Shown here: positions 1-4,434 of the stretch, piece by piece
How positions within the stretch are numbered: position 1 is the first letter of the stretch
How the letters are laid out: each line of letters opens with the position of its first letter
NCBI GenBank assembly: GCA_947629875.1
Contig: CANRFK010000089.1
Location: 1-5,711 of the forward strand
Length of the DNA: 5,711 nucleotides
From: an uncultured Clostridia bacterium
GTDB taxonomy: Bacteria; Bacillota; Clostridia; Christensenellales; Borkfalkiaceae
Direction: 5' to 3'
The notes under the pieces: generated by a model
Databases searched by the model: none
Told to the model about the DNA's origin: nothing
What the model saw: only the letters and a program-made list of their open reading frames with translations
Position numbers and translations under genes: made by a program

Positions 1-54
1 GAGGGCGTCCGCGCCCGAATTTGCATATATTTTGCGCAATTTCTCCGCAAGCAT
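1..54 (-). CDS. 5' end of an unidentified gene, cut by the window edge
   Basis: An open frame starts at an ATG at 54-52 and stays open to the left edge, giving 18 residues that read MLAEKLRKIYANSGADAL. A second in-frame ATG lies two codons upstream (60-58), directly against the -10 box, and would probably not be transcribed. The main support is the near-consensus promoter at 89-61, whose expected start site falls on position 54. There is no Shine-Dalgarno sequence upstream of either ATG, which fits a leaderless message. The lysine-rich amphipathic start followed by GADAL faintly resembles the N-terminal domain of creatinase/prolidase-type (aminopeptidase P) proteins, but 18 residues cannot establish a family. 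The frame may also be fortuitous. It lies on the same strand as the six-gene block but about 500 bases beyond it, so it is likely a separate transcription unit. Confidence 0.5.
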   Translation of the reverse strand, partial: MLAEKLRKIYANSGADAL

Positions 55-60
55 ATCCAT

Positions 61-89
61 ATTATACCAAATCCCCGTCCATTCGTCAA
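61..89 (-). promoter_or_regulatory. Near-consensus sigma-A promoter with extended -10
   Basis: On the minus strand TTGACG (89-84) is separated by exactly 17 bases from TATAAT (66-61). The bases just before the -10 box are TGG, which makes an extended -10 (TGnTATAAT). The -10 is a perfect match, the -35 matches five of six positions, and the spacing is optimal. Counting the last -10 base as -7 puts +1 at about position 54, the A of an in-frame ATG. This is the only strong promoter I can see in the window, and it would drive the gene running off the left edge. Confidence 0.78.
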
Positions 90-117
90 CGGTTTTGCAA
101 AAGAAATCCCACGCCCT

Positions 118-155
118 CCCTCATACCGACCCGCCCCCTCTTCGGAGAGGGTGGG
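118..155. repeat. Palindromic repeat copy 1 (left end plus hairpin)
   Basis: It begins with the shared end CCCTCATACCGA (118-129). An 11-base imperfect stem follows: 130-140 pairs with 145-155, with one G-T pair and one C-A mismatch, closed by a TTCG loop at 141-144 (a C-TTCG-G tetraloop on the + strand). The usual right end (GAGTGTATCTT) is missing here. The element instead runs through ACTTG into the next hairpin, so it looks truncated or composite. Confidence 0.6.
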
Positions 156-160
156 ACTTG

Positions 161-200
161 GCTCCCCCCTTTGGGGGAGCTCCCGCGTAGCGGGTGAGGG
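161..200. repeat. Double-hairpin GGCTCCCCC/GGGGGAGC repeat
   Basis: A perfect 8-bp stem pairs GCTCCCCC (161-168) with GGGGGAGC (173-180) around a CTTT loop. A second hairpin follows directly: CCCGC (182-186) with GCGGG (190-194) around GTA, and then a GTGAGGGGG tail. From memory, double hairpins of this type are common between genes in gut Clostridia, but I cannot search to confirm that. It sits between copies 1 and 2 of the CCTCATACCGA family and may be a separate repeat inserted there. Confidence 0.65.
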
Positions 201-204
201 GGTT

Positions 205-245
205 CCCTCATACCGAGCCGCCCTTGGCGGCGAGTGTATCTTCCC
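205..245. repeat. Palindromic repeat copy 2 (complete unit)
   Basis: This is a complete unit with both ends. The left end is CCCTCATACCGA (205-216) and the right end is GAGTGTATCTT (232-242). It folds as outer stem ATAC (210-213) with GTAT (236-239), internal loop CGA (214-216) opposite GAGT (232-235), inner 6-bp stem GCCGCC (217-222) with GGCGGC (226-231), and triloop CTT. The same architecture recurs at 557-590 with different stem bases. No protein-coding content is seen. Confidence 0.72.
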
Positions 246-269
246 ATACACTCCCGCCCATGCTGTAAT

Positions 270-336
270 CATGTCATGTCGCCCGACGCGTAGCGGCGCA
301 CGAAGTAGCGAAGCGTAGCGTAGTCGAGACATCTCT
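270..336. repeat. ATGTC...GACAT palindromic element with GTAGCG repeats
   Basis: The outer arms ATGTC (276-280) and GACAT (328-332) are inverted, with a further GAC/GTC pair just inside (285-287 and 323-325). The interior is built from repeated GTAGCG (290-295, 305-310, 315-320) and holds ACGAAGTAGCG (300-310), which recurs exactly at 521-531. Read on the minus strand it begins AGATGTCTCGACTACGC and ends GGGCGACATGACA. From memory this resembles a dispersed intergenic repeat type of Clostridia. No ORF or terminator T tract is associated with it. Confidence 0.6.
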
Positions 337-350
337 ACCTTATTCTCATT

Positions 351-390
351 CCCTCTCATCCCGCCGTCCCGCAGAGGCAGAGTGTATCTT
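351..390. repeat. Degenerate palindromic repeat copy 3
   Basis: The right end GAGTGTATCTT (380-390) is intact and identical to that of copy 2. The left end CCCTCTCATCCCG is a decayed or variant form of CCCTCATACCGAG. The unit is 40 bases long, close to copy 2, but the interior no longer makes a clean stem. I read it as an eroded member of the same family. Confidence 0.45.
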
Positions 391-391
391 G

Positions 392-407
392 CCCCTCTCG
401 GGAGGGG
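392..407. repeat. Short 6-bp hairpin CCCCTC/GAGGGG
   Basis: CCCCTC (392-397) pairs perfectly with GAGGGG (402-407) around TCGG. It directly follows repeat copy 3 and is followed by a run of six Gs (413-419 region). There is no adjacent T tract on either strand, so it does not read as an intrinsic terminator. It is probably part of the repeat mosaic. Confidence 0.4.
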
Positions 408-423
408 TACACAGGGGGGCATT

Positions 424-475
424 CCTCATACCGAACGCGCCGCCGCGCTCCATAAGAGCGCGGCGGCGCGTGTCC
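424..475. repeat. Repeat copy 4: left end plus perfect 15-bp hairpin
   Basis: The shared left end CCTCATACCGA (424-434) leads into a perfect 15-bp GC-rich inverted repeat. Arm 436-450 (CGCGCCGCCGCGCTC) pairs with arm 456-470 around the 5-base loop CATAA. It is the strongest hairpin in the window. On the minus strand it lies about 90-125 bases after the stop codon of the last operon gene and could stall or stabilise the 3' end of the transcript. No T tract follows on either strand, so I do not call it a terminator. Confidence 0.65.
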
Positions 476-504
476 CGCACGCACTATTCGTCTACCAAGC
501 GCGG

Positions 505-541
505 TACAAGGAGCGTAGCGACGAAGTAGCGTATCTTTCCC
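505..541. repeat. GTAGCG-rich segment ending in GTATCTT
   Basis: It contains GCGTAGCG (513-520) and ACGAAGTAGCG (521-531), both also present in the 270-336 element but in the opposite order. It ends TAGCGTATCTTTCCC, a variant of the GAGTGTATCTTCCC right end. It may be the far end of the unit that starts at 424, making a composite of about 114 bases with the 15-bp hairpin inside. Confidence 0.42.
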
Positions 542-556
542 TATCCGGCAACTTCC

Positions 557-592
557 CCCTCATTCCGAGGGCGCAGCCCGAGTGAATCTTTC
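557..592. repeat. Palindromic repeat copy 5 (complete, overlaps gene end)
   Basis: The ends are CCCTCATTCCGA (557-568) and GAGTGAATCTT (580-590). It folds as outer stem ATTC (562-565) with GAAT (584-587), internal loop CGA opposite GAGT, inner stem GGGC (569-572) with GCCC (576-579), and triloop GCA. The architecture is the same as the copy at 205-245. The outer stem is ATTC/GAAT here instead of ATAC/GTAT, so a change on one side is matched on the other. The unit overlaps the last nine codons and the stop codon of the endonuclease IV-like gene. Confidence 0.72.
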
Positions 593-1432
593 TTCGAAAT
601 AAATTCTCTTCATCTCCGCGGCGTCGTCGGCCTGCGTGCCGTCCGACTCCGAAACGACGTACGGCTCCAACTTCAGCGCATGCAGCGCCTCGGCGAGCGG
701 CTCAAACTCGGGCCCGTACACGGTATCCGCGAACGTCAGGTGTTTGAGCTCTCCCTTCGGCCCGTACATGATTTTGGAGAAGTGCACGTGGAAGTGCTTC
801 ATCCTGTCATACCCGAGCCGCCCGATCATGTATTCGAGCCGCTCGCGGTAGTCCCGCGCCGACTTCAAACTGCCCTGTTCGCGCGCATTCACGTGCCCGA
901 AATCCACGCACGGCGTAAACACGGGGTCGATCTCGCAAAACCCGGTAATTTCCTCGATGGTGCCGATCTGCGCGAGTTTTCCCATCGTCTCGGGGCAGAA
1001 CATGAGCCCCTGCAAATTGTTGAGATAGATGTAGTCCCGCAAAATTTTCAGCCTGTCCGCAGTCCTGTCTACGGCAACCGGCCGCGCGTCCTTGCCCTGT
1101 GCGGCGGGGTGAAACACAAGCCGCTTCCCGCCCATCAAGGCGAGCATCTTGGCGCTGTCCAGAACATACCCGTAGGACTTCGCCGCCATCTCGTCGTCTG
1201 GGTTGGCGAAGTTGATAAAATAGGGCGCGTGGACGGAAATTTCCACCCCCATGTCATCAAAAGCGGCGCGGATAGAGCGCGCCTTGCCCTCCGTAATATG
1301 CACGCCGCGCCCAAAGGAATACTCAAAGCAGTCGAGCCCCATCTCCTTTACGAACTTCGCCGCTTCCTCGGTGTGTTCGTAGCCCTCGGCATAGAAGCGT
1401 TCGCAATTTCCGCTCGGCCCGAATTTGATCAT
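560..1432 (-). CDS. Endonuclease IV-like TIM-barrel protein (predicted metal-dependent AP endonuclease family)
   Basis: This 290-residue protein has the length and motif order of the endonuclease IV (Nfo/AP endonuclease 2) TIM-barrel family, which cuts DNA at abasic sites using three Zn ions. Likely metal ligands are H68 (in VHAPYFIN), H108 (FHP), E148 (PETMG), D177 and H180 (VDFGH), H217 (FHVHFSK), H231 (LKH) and E262 (SES). These match E. coli Nfo H69, H109, E145, D179, H182, H216, H231 and E261. The Asp of the usual D-x-H (Nfo D229) is Leu here, so one Zn3 ligand is missing and the substrate may differ. The ATG at 1432 is chosen because it overlaps the ribF stop (ATGA), has GGGAG 8 bases upstream (1445-1441), and starts the domain (MIKFGPSG). 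Residues 282-290 and the stop codon lie in a palindromic repeat. It is the last gene of the block. Family membership is fairly sure; AP-endonuclease activity is inferred. Confidence 0.87.
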   Translation of the reverse strand: MIKFGPSGNCERFYAEGYEHTEEAAKFVKEMGLDCFEYSFGRGVHITEGKARSIRAAFDDMGVEISVHAPYFINFANPDDEMAAKSYGYVLDSAKMLALMGGKRLVFHPAAQGKDARPVAVDRTADRLKILRDYIYLNNLQGLMFCPETMGKLAQIGTIEEITGFCEIDPVFTPCVDFGHVNAREQGSLKSARDYRERLEYMIGRLGYDRMKHFHVHFSKIMYGPKGELKHLTFADTVYGPEFEPLAEALHALKLEPYVVSESDGTQADDAAEMKRIYFEERFTRAAPSE

Positions 1433-2289
1433 CTTCCGTTCTCCCTCAACCGTAAAATATCGCGCATGAGTTGCGCCTTTAACGCCTCCGCGCTCTCGAA
1501 TTTCTCGATCCCGCGGTAAAATTCCGTTGGAAATATGCGCACCGTCTCGCCGTAAAGATTGCCCGAAAAGCCGTCTAAATACGCCTCGATCTTGCGCTCC
1601 GCAACGCCGAACGTGGGGCGCGCGCCGAAGTTGACGATGCAGGGAAACTTCCCCTTGGGCGTCTCGCACAGCCCGCCGTACACCCCGTCGGGCGGCAGAA
1701 GTTTTTCGGGGGAAGGGGTCAGGTTGAGCGTGGGAAAACCGTACGTCCTGCCCACCTCGCGCCCGTGCTCCACCGTGCCCTGCACGAAGTAATTAAGCCC
1801 CGCCGCGCGGAGGGCGACCATATCCCCCGCAAGGAGCCGCTCTTTGAGCGCGGAGGAGGAAATTTTCTCGCCCCCGTTTTTCACGACGGGCAGGGCGAAA
1901 ATCGGGCAAAACGCACAACGTTTGAGCGTTTTCGGGGTTCCGAGGGCGTCTTTCCCGAAGCGGAAATCCTCCCCGCAGTACACGGCGCGCGCCTCGATTT
2001 TTGCAAACAGTTCGCCCGCAAACCCTTCCGCAGACATGGCGCGGAGTTCCTCGTCAAGCCGGATCTCGCACACGGCAGCGACCCCCGCCCGCGCAAAGAT
2101 AACAGCCCGCTCCCCGCGCGTAAAGAGCTGTCCGCCCTTGCCGCCGTACATCGCGGTAAGCACAACGGGCAGTCCCGTCTTTTTCGCCTCGTCGAGGAGC
2201 AGCCGATGCCCGCGGTGGAGCCCGTCGAACATGCCCATAACGAGCGCGCACGGCTCCCTGTAACCCTCGCCGAACGCAAACGTCAGCAT
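1429..2289 (-). CDS. ribF: Bifunctional riboflavin kinase / FAD synthetase
   Basis: RibF phosphorylates riboflavin to FMN and adenylylates FMN to FAD in the cytoplasm. The 286-residue protein has both modules. The N-terminal FMN adenylyltransferase has GMFDGLHRGH (19-28), DFRFGK (108-113) and ISSSALK (143-149). The C-terminal riboflavin kinase has HG..VGRTYGFPTLNL (about 175-190), GVYG (202-205), GARPTF (222-227) and E235 in IEAYL, the likely catalytic Glu. Two adenylyltransferase motifs are unusual. The TFxPHP stretch expected near residue 45 reads LTAMYGGKGG, and the SSTxIR-type motif reads SSSALK. The kinase half looks normal. The start at 2289 overlaps the truB end by 7 bases and has GGAG 8 bases upstream (2301-2298). 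The stop overlaps the next start as ATGA. No FMN riboswitch is visible, so expression probably follows the operon. Confidence 0.95.
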   Translation of the reverse strand: MLTFAFGEGYREPCALVMGMFDGLHRGHRLLLDEAKKTGLPVVLTAMYGGKGGQLFTRGERAVIFARAGVAAVCEIRLDEELRAMSAEGFAGELFAKIEARAVYCGEDFRFGKDALGTPKTLKRCAFCPIFALPVVKNGGEKISSSALKERLLAGDMVALRAAGLNYFVQGTVEHGREVGRTYGFPTLNLTPSPEKLLPPDGVYGGLCETPKGKFPCIVNFGARPTFGVAERKIEAYLDGFSGNLYGETVRIFPTEFYRGIEKFESAEALKAQLMRDILRLRENGR

Positions 2290-3116
2290 AGTTTTTTCTC
2301 CGCTTTGAGAAGTCCGCCCTCCGCCTTGGCGAGCCCGTAGAACGCCCCCTCGAAGTACAGTTTATACAGCCCGTCTTGAAGGTCGGTCTCCACTTTCTGC
2401 CCCTGCAAAAGCCGCTTATCCTCGCTGGAAATCACGGAAAACGGCAAAACGCTGTCGGTTTCGATCAAAAATTCCCGCCAATTCTCGGGCGTAAGCCTTT
2501 CGGGGAGAACGGCGGTCTCCGCGGTAAAAATGCCGCTCGCGGTGCGCCGCAGGGCGGTGCAGTAGCCGAGCGTTCCAAGCGCCTCGGCGAGATCCCTTGC
2601 GAGCGCGCGGATATATGTCCCCGCCCCGCAGGTAATTTCAAACTCAAATTCGTGCACGCCCGTCTGTCCGAGCAAATCAAACCTTTCCACCGTCACGCGC
2701 TTTGTTGAAAGCTGCGGCGCCTCGCCCCTTCTTGCGAGTTCATAACTGCGCCGTCCGCCCACGCTCTTTGCGCTGTACGCGGGCGGCATCTGGTCGAGCG
2801 TCCCCACGAATTTCGACAATGTATTGCGGATTTCTTCCTCCGCGGGCACTTCGCCGCCCACCGTGAGCGCCCCCTCGGGGTCGAGGGTGTCCGTCGTCGC
2901 GCCGAAGTAAAACCGCGCCGAATACGTCTTTTTCTTGGTGAGAAAGTAGTCAAACAGCCTGTTGGCGTTGCCGAGCCCCACGGGCAGCACGCCGCTTGCG
3001 AAGGGATCGAGCGTGCCCAAGTGCCCCGCAGGGCGCCCCGTCAGCCGCTTTACAAAGTTCACGGTGTGCGCCGAGGACTTCCCCGACGGCTTGTCGATGT
3101 TGAGAAAACCCGTCAT
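2283..3116 (-). CDS. truB: tRNA pseudouridine(55) synthase TruB
   Basis: TruB converts U55 in the T-loop of tRNAs to pseudouridine, independently of other modifications. The 277-residue protein opens with the family signature FLNIDKPSGKSS. It carries the catalytic-Asp motif GHLGTLDPFASGVL (31-44, D37 as nucleophile), KKTY (62-65), QMPPAYSAKSVGGRRSY (109-125) and TYIRALARDL (167-176, with the invariant Arg at R170). The region after about residue 225 is a short PUA-like C-terminal part. The ATG at 3116 overlaps the nrnA stop as ATGA. A GTG seven codons upstream (3137) is in frame, but the protein family begins at the ATG. The ribosome binding site GGGGAG (3125-3120) sits only 3 bases from the start, so initiation may rely on coupling to nrnA. 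Length and motifs are normal for the family. Confidence 0.97.
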   Translation of the reverse strand: MTGFLNIDKPSGKSSAHTVNFVKRLTGRPAGHLGTLDPFASGVLPVGLGNANRLFDYFLTKKKTYSARFYFGATTDTLDPEGALTVGGEVPAEEEIRNTLSKFVGTLDQMPPAYSAKSVGGRRSYELARRGEAPQLSTKRVTVERFDLLGQTGVHEFEFEITCGAGTYIRALARDLAEALGTLGYCTALRRTASGIFTAETAVLPERLTPENWREFLIETDSVLPFSVISSEDKRLLQGQKVETDLQDGLYKLYFEGAFYGLAKAEGGLLKAEKKLC

Positions 3117-4081
3117 ACGCTCCCCGAATGTTGCCACACGGCATAGCGCAGCTTATCGCAGACCTCCTCGTAGTCGCCGAAGAGCATGCACCCCGAGGCG
3201 AGCACGTGCCCGCCGCCGCCGAACGTCTTTGCAACATCGCTCACGTTCACCTTTCCCCGCGAGCGGAAGGAGACCTTGTACTTCCCCGTCTGCACCTCGA
3301 GCAGGCAGACGCTCACCTCGATGCCGTCAATGGTGAGCCCGAAATCGACGAACCCCTCCGTAACGTAGCTCATGAGGCCGTAGCGGTCGAGCATCTTCTG
3401 CGTCACGAAGGCGATGACGAGGGTATCGTCGAGGAGAAACCGAAGGTGGGAGATGACCTCGGCATAGAGGAGCGCGCGCGCCTTGGACTGGCGGCAGCAC
3501 GTCTCAAAGTAGGTCGTATTCACGTCGGCGCCCCCGTCCGCGGTAAGCGCCGCGGCGCGCAGGGTATCCCCCGCCACGCCCGCATGGGTGAAGCCGCCCG
3601 AATCCGTCACCATGCCGAGGAGCAAGAACCGCGCAACGTCCCCCTCAATGGGAACCCCCATCGCGCGGATGACCTTCAAGATATTCTCGCAGTTGCTCGG
3701 CGTCTCGACGACGTAGTTGTATTTTGCATATATGGGGTTGGAAATATGGTGATCGATGTTGACCGTCGTCCGCCTCGCCGCCCCCTTGGAGAACACATCG
3801 GAGAGCTGCCCGAGCCGCGCGATGTCGCTCGTATCGACGGCAACGTAGGTGTCCGCACGGAGCGTCGGCGCGCGCTTTATCTCCTTCACTCCCTCGAGGA
3901 AGGAGAACTTCTCGGGAATGGCGCTGTCGTTCACGACCTCGCACTTCTTCCCCAAAAAAGTGAGAGCGCGGTGAAGCGCCATTCCGCTCCCGATGGTGTC
4001 CCCGTCGGGTCGCGTATGGGTAAAGATCACCGCGCTCTCCGATTGTTTCAATACGGATGCGATCTCTTCTATCGTGTTCAT
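3113..4081 (-). CDS. nrnA: DHH/DHHA1 phosphoesterase, NrnA-type oligoribonuclease / pAp phosphatase
   Basis: NrnA-type enzymes degrade 2-5 nt nanoRNAs to mononucleotides and dephosphorylate pAp (3',5'-bisphosphoadenosine) to AMP, using Mn2+. The 322-residue protein has all four DHH motifs: HTRPDGDTIGS (22-32; H22, D26, D28), VDTSD (82-86; D83, D86), IDHH (109-112) and the TDSGGF segment (159-164; D160). The C-terminal DHHA1 domain shows GGGGH...ASG (288-297), the RNA/substrate-binding loop. No membrane segment or GGDEF domain is present, which separates it from GdpP-type DHH enzymes. The start at 4081 overlaps the rbfA stop (ATGA) and has AGGGAAG 5-7 bases upstream. Its position between rbfA and truB is the standard Firmicutes arrangement and supports the NrnA assignment. 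The exact substrate preference is not readable from sequence. Confidence 0.94.
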   Translation of the reverse strand: MNTIEEIASVLKQSESAVIFTHTRPDGDTIGSGMALHRALTFLGKKCEVVNDSAIPEKFSFLEGVKEIKRAPTLRADTYVAVDTSDIARLGQLSDVFSKGAARRTTVNIDHHISNPIYAKYNYVVETPSNCENILKVIRAMGVPIEGDVARFLLLGMVTDSGGFTHAGVAGDTLRAAALTADGGADVNTTYFETCCRQSKARALLYAEVISHLRFLLDDTLVIAFVTQKMLDRYGLMSYVTEGFVDFGLTIDGIEVSVCLLEVQTGKYKVSFRSRGKVNVSDVAKTFGGGGHVLASGCMLFGDYEEVCDKLRYAVWQHSGSV

Positions 4082-4434
4082 TTTTCTTCCCTGTGGAGGT
4101 CTGCAAAGATCGCGTCCATTTTCGAGCCGTACTCCATGCTGTCGTCGGAGAGAATGGAAAGCTGCGGCACCGTGCGCATGCGCATCACTTGCGCGAGTTC
4201 ATGGCGGATGAACCCCGCATTTTCGCGCAAAACCGACAATGTATCGGCCTTTTCTTCGGGGGAAGCGGCATACACGCTCACATAGACCTTCGCCGTTTTG
4301 AGGTCGGGGGAGACGTGCACTTCGGTGACGCTCACAAGCCCCTTCATCTCGGGCGCGCGGTTCTTCAAGGGGCCCGCGATGATGGCGGAGATCTCCTTTC
4401 TGAACTCGCTGTCCAATCTCTCTGTCCGCTTCAT
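4078..4434 (-). CDS. rbfA: 30S ribosome-binding factor RbfA
   Basis: RbfA binds immature 30S subunits and assists late 16S rRNA maturation and cold adaptation. The 118-residue protein has the family layout of a single KH-like domain: a basic helical start (KRTERLDSEFRKEISAI), the strand pair VTEVHVSPDLKTAKVYVSV (36-54), a helix with REN..FIRHELAQVMRMRTVP, and the closing DDSMEYG..MDAI segment. The ATG at 4434 shares bases with the infB stop (ATGA), and AGGAG at 4447-4443 lies 8 bases upstream inside the final infB codons. This decides the start against a GTG nine codons further upstream (4461). Its stop likewise overlaps the nrnA start. Length is normal. Confidence 0.96.
   Translation of the reverse strand: MKRTERLDSEFRKEISAIIAGPLKNRAPEMKGLVSVTEVHVSPDLKTAKVYVSVYAASPEEKADTLSVLRENAGFIRHELAQVMRMRTVPQLSILSDDSMEYGSKMDAIFADLHREEK

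Noticed and set aside
436..475. Rho-independent terminator
   Set aside because: The stem is strong, but neither strand has a T tract after it.
1..560. tRNA, rRNA or rpsO after ribF and the endonuclease gene
   Set aside because: No cloverleaf with TTCRA-type T-loop, rRNA segment or S15 reading frame could be found in the gap.
382..585. Plus-strand 67-codon open frame in the repeat region
   Set aside because: It is built entirely from palindromic repeat sequence, with no family resemblance and no convincing ribosome binding site.
118..592. CRISPR array
   Set aside because: Repeats are irregularly spaced palindromes of several types with no uniform spacers, and no cas gene is present.
680..1519. 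Plus-strand open frame of 279 codons opposite the endonuclease IV-like gene
   Set aside because: The minus-strand product carries ordered metal-ligand motifs; the plus-strand product does not look like a protein and has no ribosome binding site.
560..1669. Longer version of the endonuclease IV-like protein with 79 extra N-terminal residues
   Set aside because: The extension overlaps ribF out of frame and reads as arginine-rich shadow sequence. The ATG at 1432 has the ATGA overlap, the ribosome binding site and the family start.
1400..2400. FMN riboswitch or internal promoter for ribF
   Set aside because: There is no untranslated space before ribF, since truB overlaps it, and I see no conserved FMN-aptamer segments or -10/-35 pair.
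2283..3137. Upstream GTG start for truB
   Set aside because: The extra seven residues precede the canonical family start, and the ATG at 3116 has the operon-style ATGA overlap.
3128..4285. Long plus-strand open frame of 385 codons opposite nrnA and rbfA
   Set aside because: It lies antisense to two well-recognised genes in high-GC DNA, where long shadow frames are common, and its translation resembles no family I know.
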